From contig JAGTJM010000002.1 of NCBI GenBank assembly GCA_020747015.1, forward strand, positions 620,001-684,000: 64,000 nucleotides of DNA, given 5' to 3'. This document shows positions 1-10,641 of the stretch, piece after piece (the stretch's first letter is position 1; each line of letters opens with the position of its first letter). The translations under genes and the position numbers were made by a program. The notes under the pieces are model-generated. The model saw only the letters and a list, made by a program, of their open reading frames with translations. It searched no databases and had not been told where the DNA came from. The DNA is from Pyrenochaeta sp. MPI-SDFR-AT-0127 (taxonomy: Eukaryota > Ascomycota > Dothideomycetes > Pleosporales > Cucurbitariaceae).

Positions 1-107
1 TCAAGAACTTATCCAAGTTTTCAGGTGTCGATGCTTCCGTTCAATTACTTTTCTTAACTTTTTAGAGTGACTACTGCAACAAAGTTCTCCTAAATTGTTC
101 TGACAAC

Positions 108-1432
108 ATGCCGATTCTCGAGAAATGCAGCCCTCCAGAATATGTCCCAGTGGCAGATGATGAATCGTCTGAAGGTGGTGAGGAGGAGGATGGGTTGATC
201 TACCGGAGGCTACGGCCAGTAGCCTCCCGCATGAAGAGATTTTGGAGCTATCTTGTCCGCTTCACTACTATCATGTTGTATTCTGTTCTTCTCATTACGA
301 TAACTTCAGCGTGGTGGCACACTCGAATATTGCGCGGCCCCGGAATAATCGATTGTAAGTTTGAAAGTCTTAACAAATGTCTTGGAAAGCATCGAGATAT
401 TGAATAGAAGCAAGCACCTTTGGCCCCGTATATTCAATACGAGGAGAAGTTCTTTCCCAAAATGGATACGCACAATTATAGCGTCATGGGTCCCCCGAGC
501 CCCGAAGTTGACGCCAACTGGAGAGAGCTGACCCAATGTAAGTACTACTTTCCGTTTCCACATAAGCGACTTTCTGATTACCTTACGTACTAGTCTTCTT
601 TACAGAGTATCCATATGACGCAATGAAGAAGTTGGGGAGGGAAAACCAGGCTATACAGCTGCCGAATGGTAAGCAACCTCCTTAATCTAGATCCTCATGT
701 GATGAGCAAGGTTGCTCACTGTACGCTGTTTCTCAATATGTGTACATAGGGGCATGCTGATCATTCGTTTTCCTCTTAGGAAATTTCATGGTTCTGTACA
801 CGGTCAATCATCTGCTACACTGTCTGGTATGCCTCCAACTCCGAAGCCATGTTTATCACTCAATTCTATGACTAAACCTTGTACAGAAACGCCTCCATCA
901 TTCGCGACATCGCGAATATTATTATCCGAACATGACAGAAGAAGAGAAAATCAAGGGTGACAAACACGATAGTGAGAAATCCAGATGTTTTAGTCTCGTA
1001 CTCTCCTTTGACAGAACTTCTAGTGCACTGCTTGGAAGACCTTGTCCAAGAAGTGATTTGCCATGCTGATGTCGCTCCGTACACAACGCGATGGTATCAA
1101 AAGGACCCACGCCCGACTGGAAACTCAGATATAGCACACTCATGTGTGAACTGGGACTTGCTTAAGTCGGAGCTCAGGCGAAAGCATGTCAACCCGTGGG
1201 AGCCTGGACTTCTTGTCCACCCTGTATTCGGTATGTGACACGCATTATATATACAATTATTGAAGTTAATCTGACCAATCGCATAGGTCCAGTGGTGACG
1301 GAAGGGAAGGATACAGTTTTCCCCGAAAGGATGGGTTTCCCAAATGACTTCCTCCATGTCGGTGAGACGGAAGCAGAATATCGACAGCGCATCCACGAGC
1401 TTGGTATCAGTTCAGGTAGAGATCCAGACTAA
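108..1432 (+). CDS. UstYa-like (DUF3328) membrane protein, 7 exons
   Basis: Seen: exons 108-354, 415-537, 594-668, 780-826, 887-971, 1024-1230 and 1287-1432 join in phase to give 309 residues. An acidic N-terminus is followed by one membrane span (about residues 44-66, FWSYLVRFTTIMLYSVLL...). The two family motifs are HLLHC (159-163) and HDMHC (191-195). The second motif appears only when the intron ends at TTCTAG (1023); the upstream CAG would destroy it. A DUF3328-type tail follows (CHADVAPYTTRW, SCVNWDLL). Known: UstYa-family proteins catalyse oxidative cyclisation or halogenation in ribosomal-peptide mycotoxin pathways (ustiloxin, phomopsin), and also act in other secondary-metabolite clusters. 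Inference: an intact, probably ER/Golgi-anchored oxidase. No precursor peptide or tyrosinase is seen nearby, so the substrate is unknown; partners could lie upstream of the window. Confidence 0.85.
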
Positions 1433-2434
1433 GGAAATCGAGGCGAAAGCGAATCTAAGGCAAGTGTCTCAAGAAATTACGCTCGTTTTGTCTTACACTG
1501 GAAATTGGAGATGAGTTCAGCTTGATGGCTGGATGCTCACTTAGTCCTTCCATCTATTTTGTATGAAGCTTCCACACGCACCTGTTATGATCTTATGTCT
1601 GATTGGTTCATATGGAACAATCAAGGTTGATTCGTCCTCCAAGACCGTCGCTTGGTGAAGTAGAGTAGGAGCGGTACACTGAGATCTTACCCTATCTCTA
1701 CTTGAGCTACTTCCCCTGATTAGTGCGACCAGTTAATCAATAGCTGCAGTCTGATCCAATGATCTCGTGGCCTTCTTGCTTGCCGTTCGTTGCTCGGAAC
1801 ATTCTTCCCCCGGTTCCCTTGTTCATAAAACCCTGGCGGGGAAATCCCACATGATTACGCTAAAGTCAACAAAGACAGAGGATCTAAGACGCATTTTACA
1901 TCATGATCGCTTTCCTGTTCTGACGGGATGACGAGTGAATGCTATCGTCGTCTTCATCCAGCTCTTTTCACTGCCTTCAGGAGATAGTGCATGTCCCCGC
2001 TCTCCCATACTGTAGTGCCGGCTACAACCAAGATACATCGAGGGCTTGTCTTGGCCTTCGTATTGCTTTTCAAACTCAGCCGCGTCCTTCTCGTTAGAAT
2101 TGACGCTAAAGAGTCTGATAAAGCCCCTTCCAGCCAGAAGGAACTGCTCACATTCACAGAGGGAAGTACATTGAACACCGAATGGCACACAACACACATT
2201 ATACATAACAGTAGACCAGCATGTTTGACGGAAGCGATATGACTCTTCCACACCCCAAATCGTCATCGATATAAGAACGTGTTTCAAAATCTGCGCGAGA
2301 GGAACTTGATTGGTCTCCGTATCGTAGCAGAGACTTCTCGCACCGTAACTACTGCTACTACAACATCATGCTAGCAACAATGCCATCCTTATATGCGTGT
2401 GCTAGCGTATAGAAGCCTTCTTCTAGATCTTTCG
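1433..2434. other. Intergenic, convergent 3' ends
   Basis: About 1 kb between the UstYa-like gene and the papain-like gene, whose 3' ends face each other. It contains a 128-codon open frame on the minus strand (1901-2287) with no recognisable domain or splice support. I see no gene here. Confidence 0.5.
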
Positions 2435-3421
2435 CTATCCAGAAACAGGCGCGACGAGAGACAAAGTCTCAAACGGCTGCTTGCCTTCACCAAACACAAA
2501 CTTGGATTCATCCGCTTCGGCAACCGATGCCGTTGCCGTTGCCGTAATTCCAGACACCGACACCGGCAAAGAAATCTCTTGATTCCACAGCACCCAAGCA
2601 TCTCGAGTCCACTGCAGATAGTCATATGGCATGTAGCCATAGCCATGGTCGCCCCAAGATGTGCCCCACGAGTTCTTGAACTTGATGAGTCGTGTGGCGT
2701 CATCATATCCTACGAAGACAACCGCGTGGCCCGCAGTACGACCTGGGCGAGGCGCCGGCGGCATAAGCATGATGCCAGTCCGGCGGGTGTAGTCTCCAAA
2801 GATATATCGGCGTTGGTACGCTGCATCCCCAAAGATGTCAAAGCCAACAACGACCGGCCAGCCAATAGAAAGCATGGCTTTATAATGATCGAGCGTGGTA
2901 CCAGTGAGTCGATATGCACGGGTCACTCTCATGTTCATACCTTGGGTGTAAGCCGAAGGTGGTGGAGTGGCCAGCGGATTGGAATAGGGACAGCGAATCT
3001 CCCAACAGCTTCCGAGGGACTGCGTGGTCCCCACAGCAGTGGAGATAAACGTGCCGCGGTCAGAGTTTGGATTGCCCATCCCATCAGCGTTCTTGGAATT
3101 GTACCAGATGAAACGTTCAGACTCGTCTTGAAGCACACCGATGCCAATAGGAACAATTTCGATCATGCTGCAGAGGGCAAACCCGACGCATGAACCATAT
3201 GATCCTTGATCCTTCACTGGAGTCTATAGGTCTCTGTTAGAAGGCTTACATCACATTTTGAAAGTAGGATTGAGTGTACACACCATTTTCCAACTCAAGT
3301 CAATTTTGGGGGGATATGCAGCAGGGGCTGCACTATCAGCTACGCTGATGGTTGCAAACTGCTCATACTCTTCGCGGTCGGTGGGCTCGTACCCAAATCC
3401 AGGAAGACCTTGGTTCGACAT
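2435..3421 (-). CDS. Papain-like cysteine protease (C1 family), intracellular
   Basis: Seen: exon 1 (3421-3284, 46 codons) and exon 2 (3223-2435) join phase 0 across a 60-bp intron, giving 308 residues. The join rebuilds the papain entry region DLSWKM/TPVKDQGSYGSC. Gln52 (oxyanion hole), Cys58 (nucleophile), His212 (in GHAVVFVGYDD) and Asn230 (in FKNSWGTSWGDHGYGY) are all present. Known: this is the C1 peptidase catalytic arrangement. There is no signal peptide and no long inhibitory pro-domain; only about 45 residues precede the mature-like domain, so the enzyme is probably cytosolic and not a classical secreted zymogen. The C-terminal 45 residues after LWNQEIS are Ala/Thr/Val-rich and unmatched. 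Papain-type proteases are sparse in ascomycetes, so horizontal acquisition is possible but untested. The start is the first ATG upstream of the proline/glycine-rich leader. Confidence 0.85.
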
Positions 3422-4920
3422 GTCTTTAGCTGGGGTGTTGAAATAAGCGGATCAAGTGTTGAGTATAGAAAGCAAATTTGTTGTCTGTTTGACAGATCTG
3501 AAAGAAAGTGGATCAAGGCAAGGATTAAATATTTCAGTCAAAGTCCTTCAACTTCCATCATCGGACCATGCTTAAAACCCCTCATTGCTGCCTGCCCTCC
3601 AGTGCCCCTCTCGTTGTTCACACATTCTCAGCTTTTGGTTCAGCATGTTAACTATAGTTCGACTTACGGATCATCGGATCCAATAGTCTCTCAACGAACA
3701 CTGTTGACACTGCCTCATGTCTTGAATATCGTAAAAGTGATTATCCCGAACTTGAGATTGATACCATTTACCCAAAAGGCTTCTTGTTCGTGAATGGGGG
3801 AGGTGGCAAGACACAGCACGAATCCGATTTGCGTGAAGCCTGATCATGGCGCAACGAAGCTCAAGTTTGGCAGAGTGTTGCGTCAGTCACCGATTCCCTC
3901 AGGTCATATGCGCATGCCACAAGCGAAGAGTTTAGTAAAATCTTCGAACCTACACGTTGGCCTCCAGGGTGTTAGCTGGAAATGGTCTCACTGGGATGCA
4001 GTCTTATAGCTGAAAACTTGCAAAAAAAAAGCAACGAGCTGACAAAAGGCAGCCGATTTCGTCCAAAGTTTCGATTAACAGCAAAAAATTGGCAGAAATC
4101 TCGTCACATCGCAAACTATATTCATTCCGCTCAGAGTTGCTGGCGAATGACAGTGATAGCTGGTGGAAGGACAAATACGAGTAAGTCCTCCTGTCGTCGT
4201 AAGCAAGCGTCACAAGCTTTGAGAAGGGAGTGTACGGTCCGATGAGGAATATTCAGCACCAGAGCAAAATCAGCTGGATGTGTTCTCTGAGAGATCGTAT
4301 CGTATCCAAATCTGGAGAATGGTTGAATAAGCGAGTTCAGCCGTTCGCGTAGCTTAACCCATTTCGGTATCTCAGCCTTCCCTGAAGTTGGAAAAAGAGA
4401 GGAAAAGAAAGCAAAATTAAGATACAATGGGAAGCAAGGTCCTTCAGTATCTGCGCAGGATTGGCAAGGCTGATTTACAAGTGCCGTGACGACAGGGGCA
4501 GTCACTAGGCATATATCGTCCCGTACTGATTTAGTTCCTGTGACACTGTCAACGTAGAGCTTATTATTCTGCGCAGTGCTGAAGCATAATTGCACGATGT
4601 CCAACGGTCAAACGCAATATTACCTGGTATCATCAAGATTAATTTGCTAGCCAGGTATTGGACAAACTTTCCGGAAGAGTATTCGACGCCTATGGGAATT
4701 ACGTCAATGGAAGTATTGGAAGAACCCGCATCTAGTGGGGTCAATCAAGTCAACTTGATGAGAATCAGCTTCGGAGCGTGTTTTGATCACAATGAGCGCG
4801 CCAATTGTTGGTCTTGAATCATTTCATTGTCGTAAATAACCAGCTACTGAAAGCTGTTCATAACCACATGTCTGTTCAGACCATTGACACTCCTTTCCTT
4901 CCCATTTGCCTTGTCAGCCC
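3422..4920. other. Intergenic, no supported gene
   Basis: 1.5 kb upstream of the protease gene and beyond the 3' end of RPS20. The minus strand has two overlapping open frames (4505-4744 and 4131-4604, 79 and 157 codons) that are fairly long for chance but show no family signature and no convincing splice junctions. The protease promoter should lie at its left end. No repeats seen. Confidence 0.45.
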
Positions 4921-5383
4921 TTATGCGGCGATGGTAACCTCGACCTCAACACCAGCCTCGATGTTGATGATGATCTGCTTAACGACCTCGGTGGGAGCGT
5001 GAAGATCGATGAGACCTAATATTTCGTCAGCTCCTACACAAAACCACTAATGCTCTTCTGGGTGACTTACGCTTGTGGATGCGCATCTCAAAGGTATCCC
5101 AAGTCTTGGAACCCTCACCGTTAGGTGTCTTACGGGTGGTGATCTTCAAGTGCTTGGTGGGCAGGCGGACGGGCCCTTTGACACGGAGCTCCTTGTTCTT
5201 GGCGCGGTCGATGAGCTCCTGGCACACCTTCTCGAGGGACTTGACGTTGCGCGAGGTGAGGGTGATACGGATCTTGTGGATCTTGGGGCCTTCGCCGAAG
5301 TCCTTCTCAGGCTTGTCTACACCGTGTTAGATTAAGGCGCGCATCGAAGAGTGGATTTGCGGGGTGTACGAACTGTAAGACAT
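4921..5383 (-). CDS. rps20: 40S ribosomal protein S20 (uS10)
   Basis: Seen: exons 5383-5374, 5316-5071 and 5015-4921 give 116 residues, in phase throughout. The first exon holds only ATG plus seven bases, a common arrangement for fungal ribosomal protein genes. The sequence has the uS10 hallmarks KIRITLTSRNV, KGPVRLPTKHLKI, TRKTPNGEGSKTWDTFEMRI and the C-terminal EAGVEVEVTIAA. Role: small-subunit head protein near the mRNA entry/beak region. The N-terminal tail carries Lys5 and Lys8, matching the region ubiquitinated by Hel2/ZNF598 on collided ribosomes in yeast and mammals. It is divergently transcribed from the Cue3/ASCC2-like gene. Identification is near certain; the tiny first exon is the least secure part. 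Confidence 0.95.
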
Positions 5384-5761
5384 GTTGTCTGGATAGGTGG
5401 GTGGTTCGGAGTGTGGTGATAAAGGTTCGGGGGAGACTTCAGTCACGACCTGGATCGGTGATCACGGTAATGTGATGACTGTGTGGTTAGCTTGCGACGG
5501 CGTTTCGTGTCGTGGAAAAAAATCGCGAAGCTTCAATTTTCGATTCACGGTGTGCGCCAAGATTGCGGGCGCTAGTACCCAAACAGGCATAGTCGGATCT
5601 GTCCAGAGCGCCTTCTGCCAGATGAACCATCATGACTCCATGACGATGGGCAAATAAGATATTTCAGACGTCTCAGAACACTTTTCGCACGCTCGGATAC
5701 GAAACGACTGTCTCCGTCAAATTGGAATTACAATTCCACAGCATCAAGATCGAAAAAAACC
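5384..5761. promoter_or_regulatory. Shared divergent promoter, rps20 / cue3-like
   Basis: 378 bp separate the two start codons, so 5' leaders and promoters of both genes must overlap here. It includes a short A-rich run (aaaaaa near 5515-5521) and, just before the plus-strand start, aaaaaaaccATGG, a good fungal initiation context. No specific transcription-factor site is claimed. Confidence 0.6.
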
Positions 5762-7767
5762 ATGGCCTTACCCCACTTCGCTCCATTTCCAGACGCCAGA
5801 GTCCGTCAAAGTATACTGCCTGATGAGTGGAATCTTTATCTGGAATCCTGCGTGTCCCTTGCTGAGCTGTATTTGCGGTTGAAAGACGATCAATTTGTTC
5901 CGATGCCATCAGAGACGGACGGTTTGACACCATTTCTAATATCCTTCTTCCACGAGTTGGCCAACGACGACAAGCTCATATCAGACACCCTTGCTTTACG
6001 AAAGAAGTGCTTCTTTTTACTTCATCGGCTCATTTCAAGACCTAGTGTGTCTATTCATTTACTGAGCTGGCCAGTACTTGCGGATGTCTGCCATGCATTT
6101 CCTAAGAGCGACCACTTTCGCACCCTGTTACATGACCTTTGGACGAGGTTGGGTGGTGTTATCGAGAAGTCATTACAAACCGCAAAGACTTCGCTAATCA
6201 GGAATTTGGATTCTAAACGACCGGAAGAGGCGGAGGGTACCTTGAACAGAATCGCACCGCTCCTTAAGGCATCACCAGACGCAAATCTATACATGCTTAC
6301 CGGGTCCGATTTTCTAGATGCCCTGTACAATTCTTATCCGAAAGTATCAGCTCCCTTGCAGAACAAGTTGGTGACTACAGCCTACCTGGGGCTCACAGCG
6401 GCACTGGAAGGGATCAAGCCAAACTACTCACTTCTTTCGGACCACCTGTATGGCCTCAAAACCAGCGAAGAACAGGAGCAAAAGAAAGAGCCGGGAAAAC
6501 AGACACTTGTAGCAGATCTTGTGACCAATACACCATTGCTCGAAAAGATCAGGGAGAAGGCCACAGCACCAGAAGCAGCAAGGGCAAAGAACACTGCCGC
6601 GGCACTTAGTGCATTCAAACAACCTAGCGTTGCTCGCCCAAAGCGATTGGTACGGCGAAAGGTGGACAAAGGTAAGAGCAAGGCGGAAGAGGACGATCGT
6701 GGGCATGGTACTGGCGAAGTACACATTCATCGTATGAGCAAGATCAGCCAAATACAGGATCTTTTCTCCGATCTCGGTGCTGGTTTCATCGTGAAGCTGT
6801 TAGATGAGTATAACGACAACACAGAGCAAGTCGTTGCACACTTGCTGGAAGATTCACTGCCTCCACATCTCGCCAATGCTGATCGCAGCGAGAAGCTGTA
6901 CGTTTCATTTTCAAGGCCTAATCTCGCCAAAACATTTCGCTAACAAAGTCAAGGCCAGAATCTACTACAGCCCAGCAATCACACCTCCCGCCAAGATCAA
7001 GTCAAACATATGAACGCCGCAATGTATTTGACAATGACGAGTTCGACAAGCTCGCCGTAGACGCCTCCCGCCTTCACATCGGCCGAAGAGGCAAGGACCT
7101 TAGCGCAGACAAGATTCTCTCTGACCGCAGCAAAGCGCCCGCTAAATCCTCAATCCTTGCTGCTCTTGCAGCCTTCGACTCTGATGACGATGAGCGCGAC
7201 GATACGTATGACGCCGAGGACGTCGGCGCTTCTGTGGACACCGCTGCAACTGGCCCAGACGAAGCAGAGAGCGAAGAGGCATTATTCCGCGCATGGTCTC
7301 AGAGTCCAGACCTGTTTAGTCGTGACGCAGACACAAGAAGAAGCAAAGGTCGAACTGTACTAAAGAGTGAAACGGGCATGACAGACGAAGCAATTGAGGG
7401 TTGGGGCATCATGATCGGACGGGATCCGAAGCGCCTCCGACGTCTGGAAGCTAGATTCTCTACATTTGCTGGTCAACAGCAAGAGCTACAGTCTACTGCG
7501 TGGAGGGATAGCCCAGCAGCCTCTGGTGATGAGGGCAGTGGAGACGGCCAGGGTGGTCGAGGACGGGGAGGCTTCGGTGGCAGGGCACGAGGAAGGGGGA
7601 GGGGACGTGGAGGCCCAAGAGGCGGTGGGAGTGTAGCTGGTTCTGCTGATGACAAGGGGACGCAAATAGCGCGAGACAGGAAGGATGCCAATAAGGCGTC
7701 AAGAGCGAACCACAATCGCAAAGCCCAGCGAGGAAAGAAGATGGCTAGAGCAGGATTCTCGGGATAG
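5762..7767 (+). CDS. cue3: CUE-domain protein of the ASCC2/Cue3 family (ribosome quality control)
   Basis: Seen: exon 1 5762-6897 and exon 2 6954-7767 give 649 residues. The 56-bp intron has donor GTACGT and branch GCTAAC; without splicing the frame would stop at 6943. The N-terminal helical region starts LPHFAPFPDARVR, as in Cue3/ASCC2. A CUE domain lies at about 322-366 (ISQIQDLFSDLG ... VVAHLLEDSLP). After the intron comes a conserved YERRNVFDNDEFD box, then an RGG-rich tail (about 580-606). Known: Cue3 (Rqt3) and ASCC2 bind K63-linked ubiquitin on stalled ribosomes within the RQT/ASC-1 complex that splits them with Slh1/ASCC3. Inference: the same role here. The Arg/Gly tail suggests RNA or ribosome contact. 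It is head-to-head with uS10, the ubiquitinated target. The family call is strong; orthology rests on domain order. Confidence 0.82.
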
Positions 7768-10641
7768 CCGAAGCCCTCCTGCAATATACAATCCTTCTGG
7801 ACCATTTGACTCTTGCAGCGGCTGCCTGGTTGAAAGTAAACCGAGCTACGAGGACAGGCATGTGTAGTGGAGAGCGAGCAATGCAATCCCAGCCATCTGG
7901 TGGCCATGAAGTACAGCGTGAGCAAGGCCAAGCGAGTTGTTTGCAGATATGTCACTCACATACAGACCACGGCATACAAACCTAACGTGACAGACATGAC
8001 TCTTAGATGACCTCACTGTCACGACAAAGGATTGCAGTTGCAGGATGTAACGATGGATCCTGTACCCCACATCACTGAGTTTGTCCGCTCACATTGAATC
8101 ATAAACAGAGAAAGGAAAGCATATGGAACTCGCTTATTGCTACCCTGCTTTAGAGAGTCGGGCTCACCGCGTCGGCTCTGGCCCTCAGCTGATGAAGATC
8201 GACATCAGCCATAGCTATGCTGACAGGTGTACTCTTATTCTCTGCCTCAGCAATTGGACCTAACTCTCGCTTGTTAGATTGCTTTGCCGTCCCTCACCGC
8301 CTCACTCTTTCGCCTACCAGGCGAATTCTTGCATTTATGGGTGTCTAGAACGACTTGCCGGAGACATTAGGCCAAGAAGTTTTCCCAGAGATCTGGTAAC
8401 TGTTCGCTTCACCCTGGGTGTGTTGTCGTGTTGTGTCGAAGAGTACTGACCGTTCACGGTCGAACTTGTGATTGTCGGAGGCTTGTCCGCAGCGTCGAGT
8501 CTCTCTTCCTCAAACATGGGAGGTTAAGGAGCCAGAGTTTGCACACATGGGTGCTAAAGTGGCTCCCTGGATGGGGGTGAGGACTCATAGGTGCGGCCTT
8601 TGTTTCCCTCAACCTAATACCAAGATGCCCCTGGCGAATTCCTCCGGGATCCACGACCGTTACAGACTGTGGAGACGTTTGAAGGGGTCCTGCCGAATCC
8701 GTGCCCTGTAAACTCTGTACAGTTCTTACGTGAGTGACGCGGTGGAGTGGAGTGAGTGTAATGCTTAGGTCGACTACCGACAATGGTATCGTGCATCGCT
8801 TGCCCCTGCTTTCTCCTCGCTACATGTCTACCCCCTACCTTGCGGGTTGTGCATCTTTACTCGCAGAGTATTTTGCCAGTGTAACCTCACTTTTCCCATG
8901 TCTTACGTGCCTCGCTGCGCCACGCGACTGACGACGCCCCGAACGCCCGTCTAATCACCTATCAACCACGATTGAGTCGGTCAGGTCGTCGCCTAGGAGT
9001 CAAGGCGTCCCGCCTGGATCTCACTATTCACCGGCCCGCGTAGTATGCGCCAATGCATGTCGTCTCACCCTTGTCATGCGCTAGTCTGGGTATGGCGAAG
9101 GTTAGCGAACAGGTTCCAGCTGTGCCCATCTCATTGGTGTCAGGAAGCGAAAGAACTCGTTTCTGGAAACAAGGGTGAGCGAGAAGGAACATTTGGGTAT
9201 GCAACATCAACGGTCGAGAGCAGGGGTAGACGACGTCTCTTCGCATTCAAGAGTGGGGACAGCAAAGACACGCGCACACGGACAATTTCCATGAATGGGA
9301 GTTTCAAGTACGGATGCGGCTGCACACGAGGATGGAAATCCCTGGGCAAAGACTAATGTACGGCGAAGTTCCTTCTCGGATAATTTGGAATGCTTCCTTT
9401 TCTTGGTGTACCGGAAAATGGGTGAATTAACAGCGCGGTCTAAGCACGTGGGTGCAGCTCTTTGTGCATGTGCCTGGCCCGGTCTGAATCTCGATTGCCG
9501 CCAGCCTCGTTTTACACCGCTCGCCAGTCCTGCCCATTCACCTCACCCCGGAGCACAAACGTTCGCTTTGCCTGGTCGGTCCCGCTCTCCACTCTTGCGT
9601 CATTAACCGACAGCGCAAATTACCATCGATCGAGGGTTTCGTCCCTCGCCATGGAAGCGAGTCTTTGACCGTGGTGACGTCGGTGGTGCACCATCTACAC
9701 GATTGTGGGCATTACGGTTTCGGAAACGACTGCCGAGAGACGCCTCTTTGGCGAGCTCGGCATATGGGCATCTTGAGGTGACGGAGGAGAGCGCAGTCAG
9801 ATCCTCGAGGCATCGACTTTCCAAGCATCCATGGACGGAAGGGTGAGTAAATGCTCCTGCAGCCATTAAATATGCATGGCTTTTCCGAAAAAGCTCCACG
9901 TGTATTGGCTGGATGGAATAACTCGTGTGCAATTACAGCTACATTGATGAACGGCTCAGATCTAAATTGTTCGCAGCAGATGTCGGAGGCAAGACAGGTT
10001 CAGGGTCGAAGAAATGTGCCATTAACAACCAATCATAACATGCTCAATCCCTCATCCGCTCCCAAAAAAGCCCGTACTCCCGTACCCGATCCGACAGCCT
10101 GGTTCCCACGTGCAGTTTACACCAAGCCGTACATTTTCCTCTCGCTAGATATTGCCAAAAAGAAAGTGCCCGCAGAATCAATATACGAATGCAGCAACAA
10201 AGTCGTACTCATGCAGGTCAGAGAAAAACCTTGACTCGACCCGCAATCCCAACTTGCGCGAAAGACGCCCGTGAAAGTAGCAAGCTGCGGGGAATACCGA
10301 TGCAGCAAGTAGTAAGACAAAGCCAGAGTAAGAAAAGAAGATCTCGCTTTACCCGGTCATAACTGTATACCAGTAAGAAATTACACCGTGCGCCATGCAA
10401 GCCGACCGCTAAAGGGCAGGGCATTGTTAATCAAACGCCGACCTGCTTCGCCCACATGCCGACATGTGAAGCGAAGATTCGCTTGCTGAAACCAGATACG
10501 AATGAATGCTGATGGATGTCTGACTCCTGGAGCCCACCAACACAGTCGATCTGCGTTGGTATCTGATCTTGGGTATCGTTAAGCCATAAGTGTGTTGTCG
10601 TACAATTACATGTGCAAATCGAACAGGGAGAATCCACTCCC
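7768..10641. other. 2.9-kb intergenic region, convergent
   Basis: Lies between the 3' end of the cue3-like gene and the 3' end of the kinase-like gene. Both strands contain only scattered frames under about 130 codons, overlapping one another with no shared family features or convincing introns. No repeat or tRNA was recognised. This is a long gap for two converging genes, so a non-coding transcript is possible but not visible. Confidence 0.45.

Noticed and set aside
1901..2287. 128-codon minus-strand frame
   Set aside because: No domain, no splice context, composition unlike neighbouring genes; likely chance.
4131..4744. Two overlapping minus-strand frames (79 and 157 codons)
   Set aside because: Different frames, no junction joins them convincingly, and no family motif is visible.
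6898..6943. Stop codon apparently ending the cue3-like gene at 6943
   Set aside because: It lies inside a 56-bp intron with GTACGT donor and GCTAAC branch; splicing restores the frame into a conserved downstream block.
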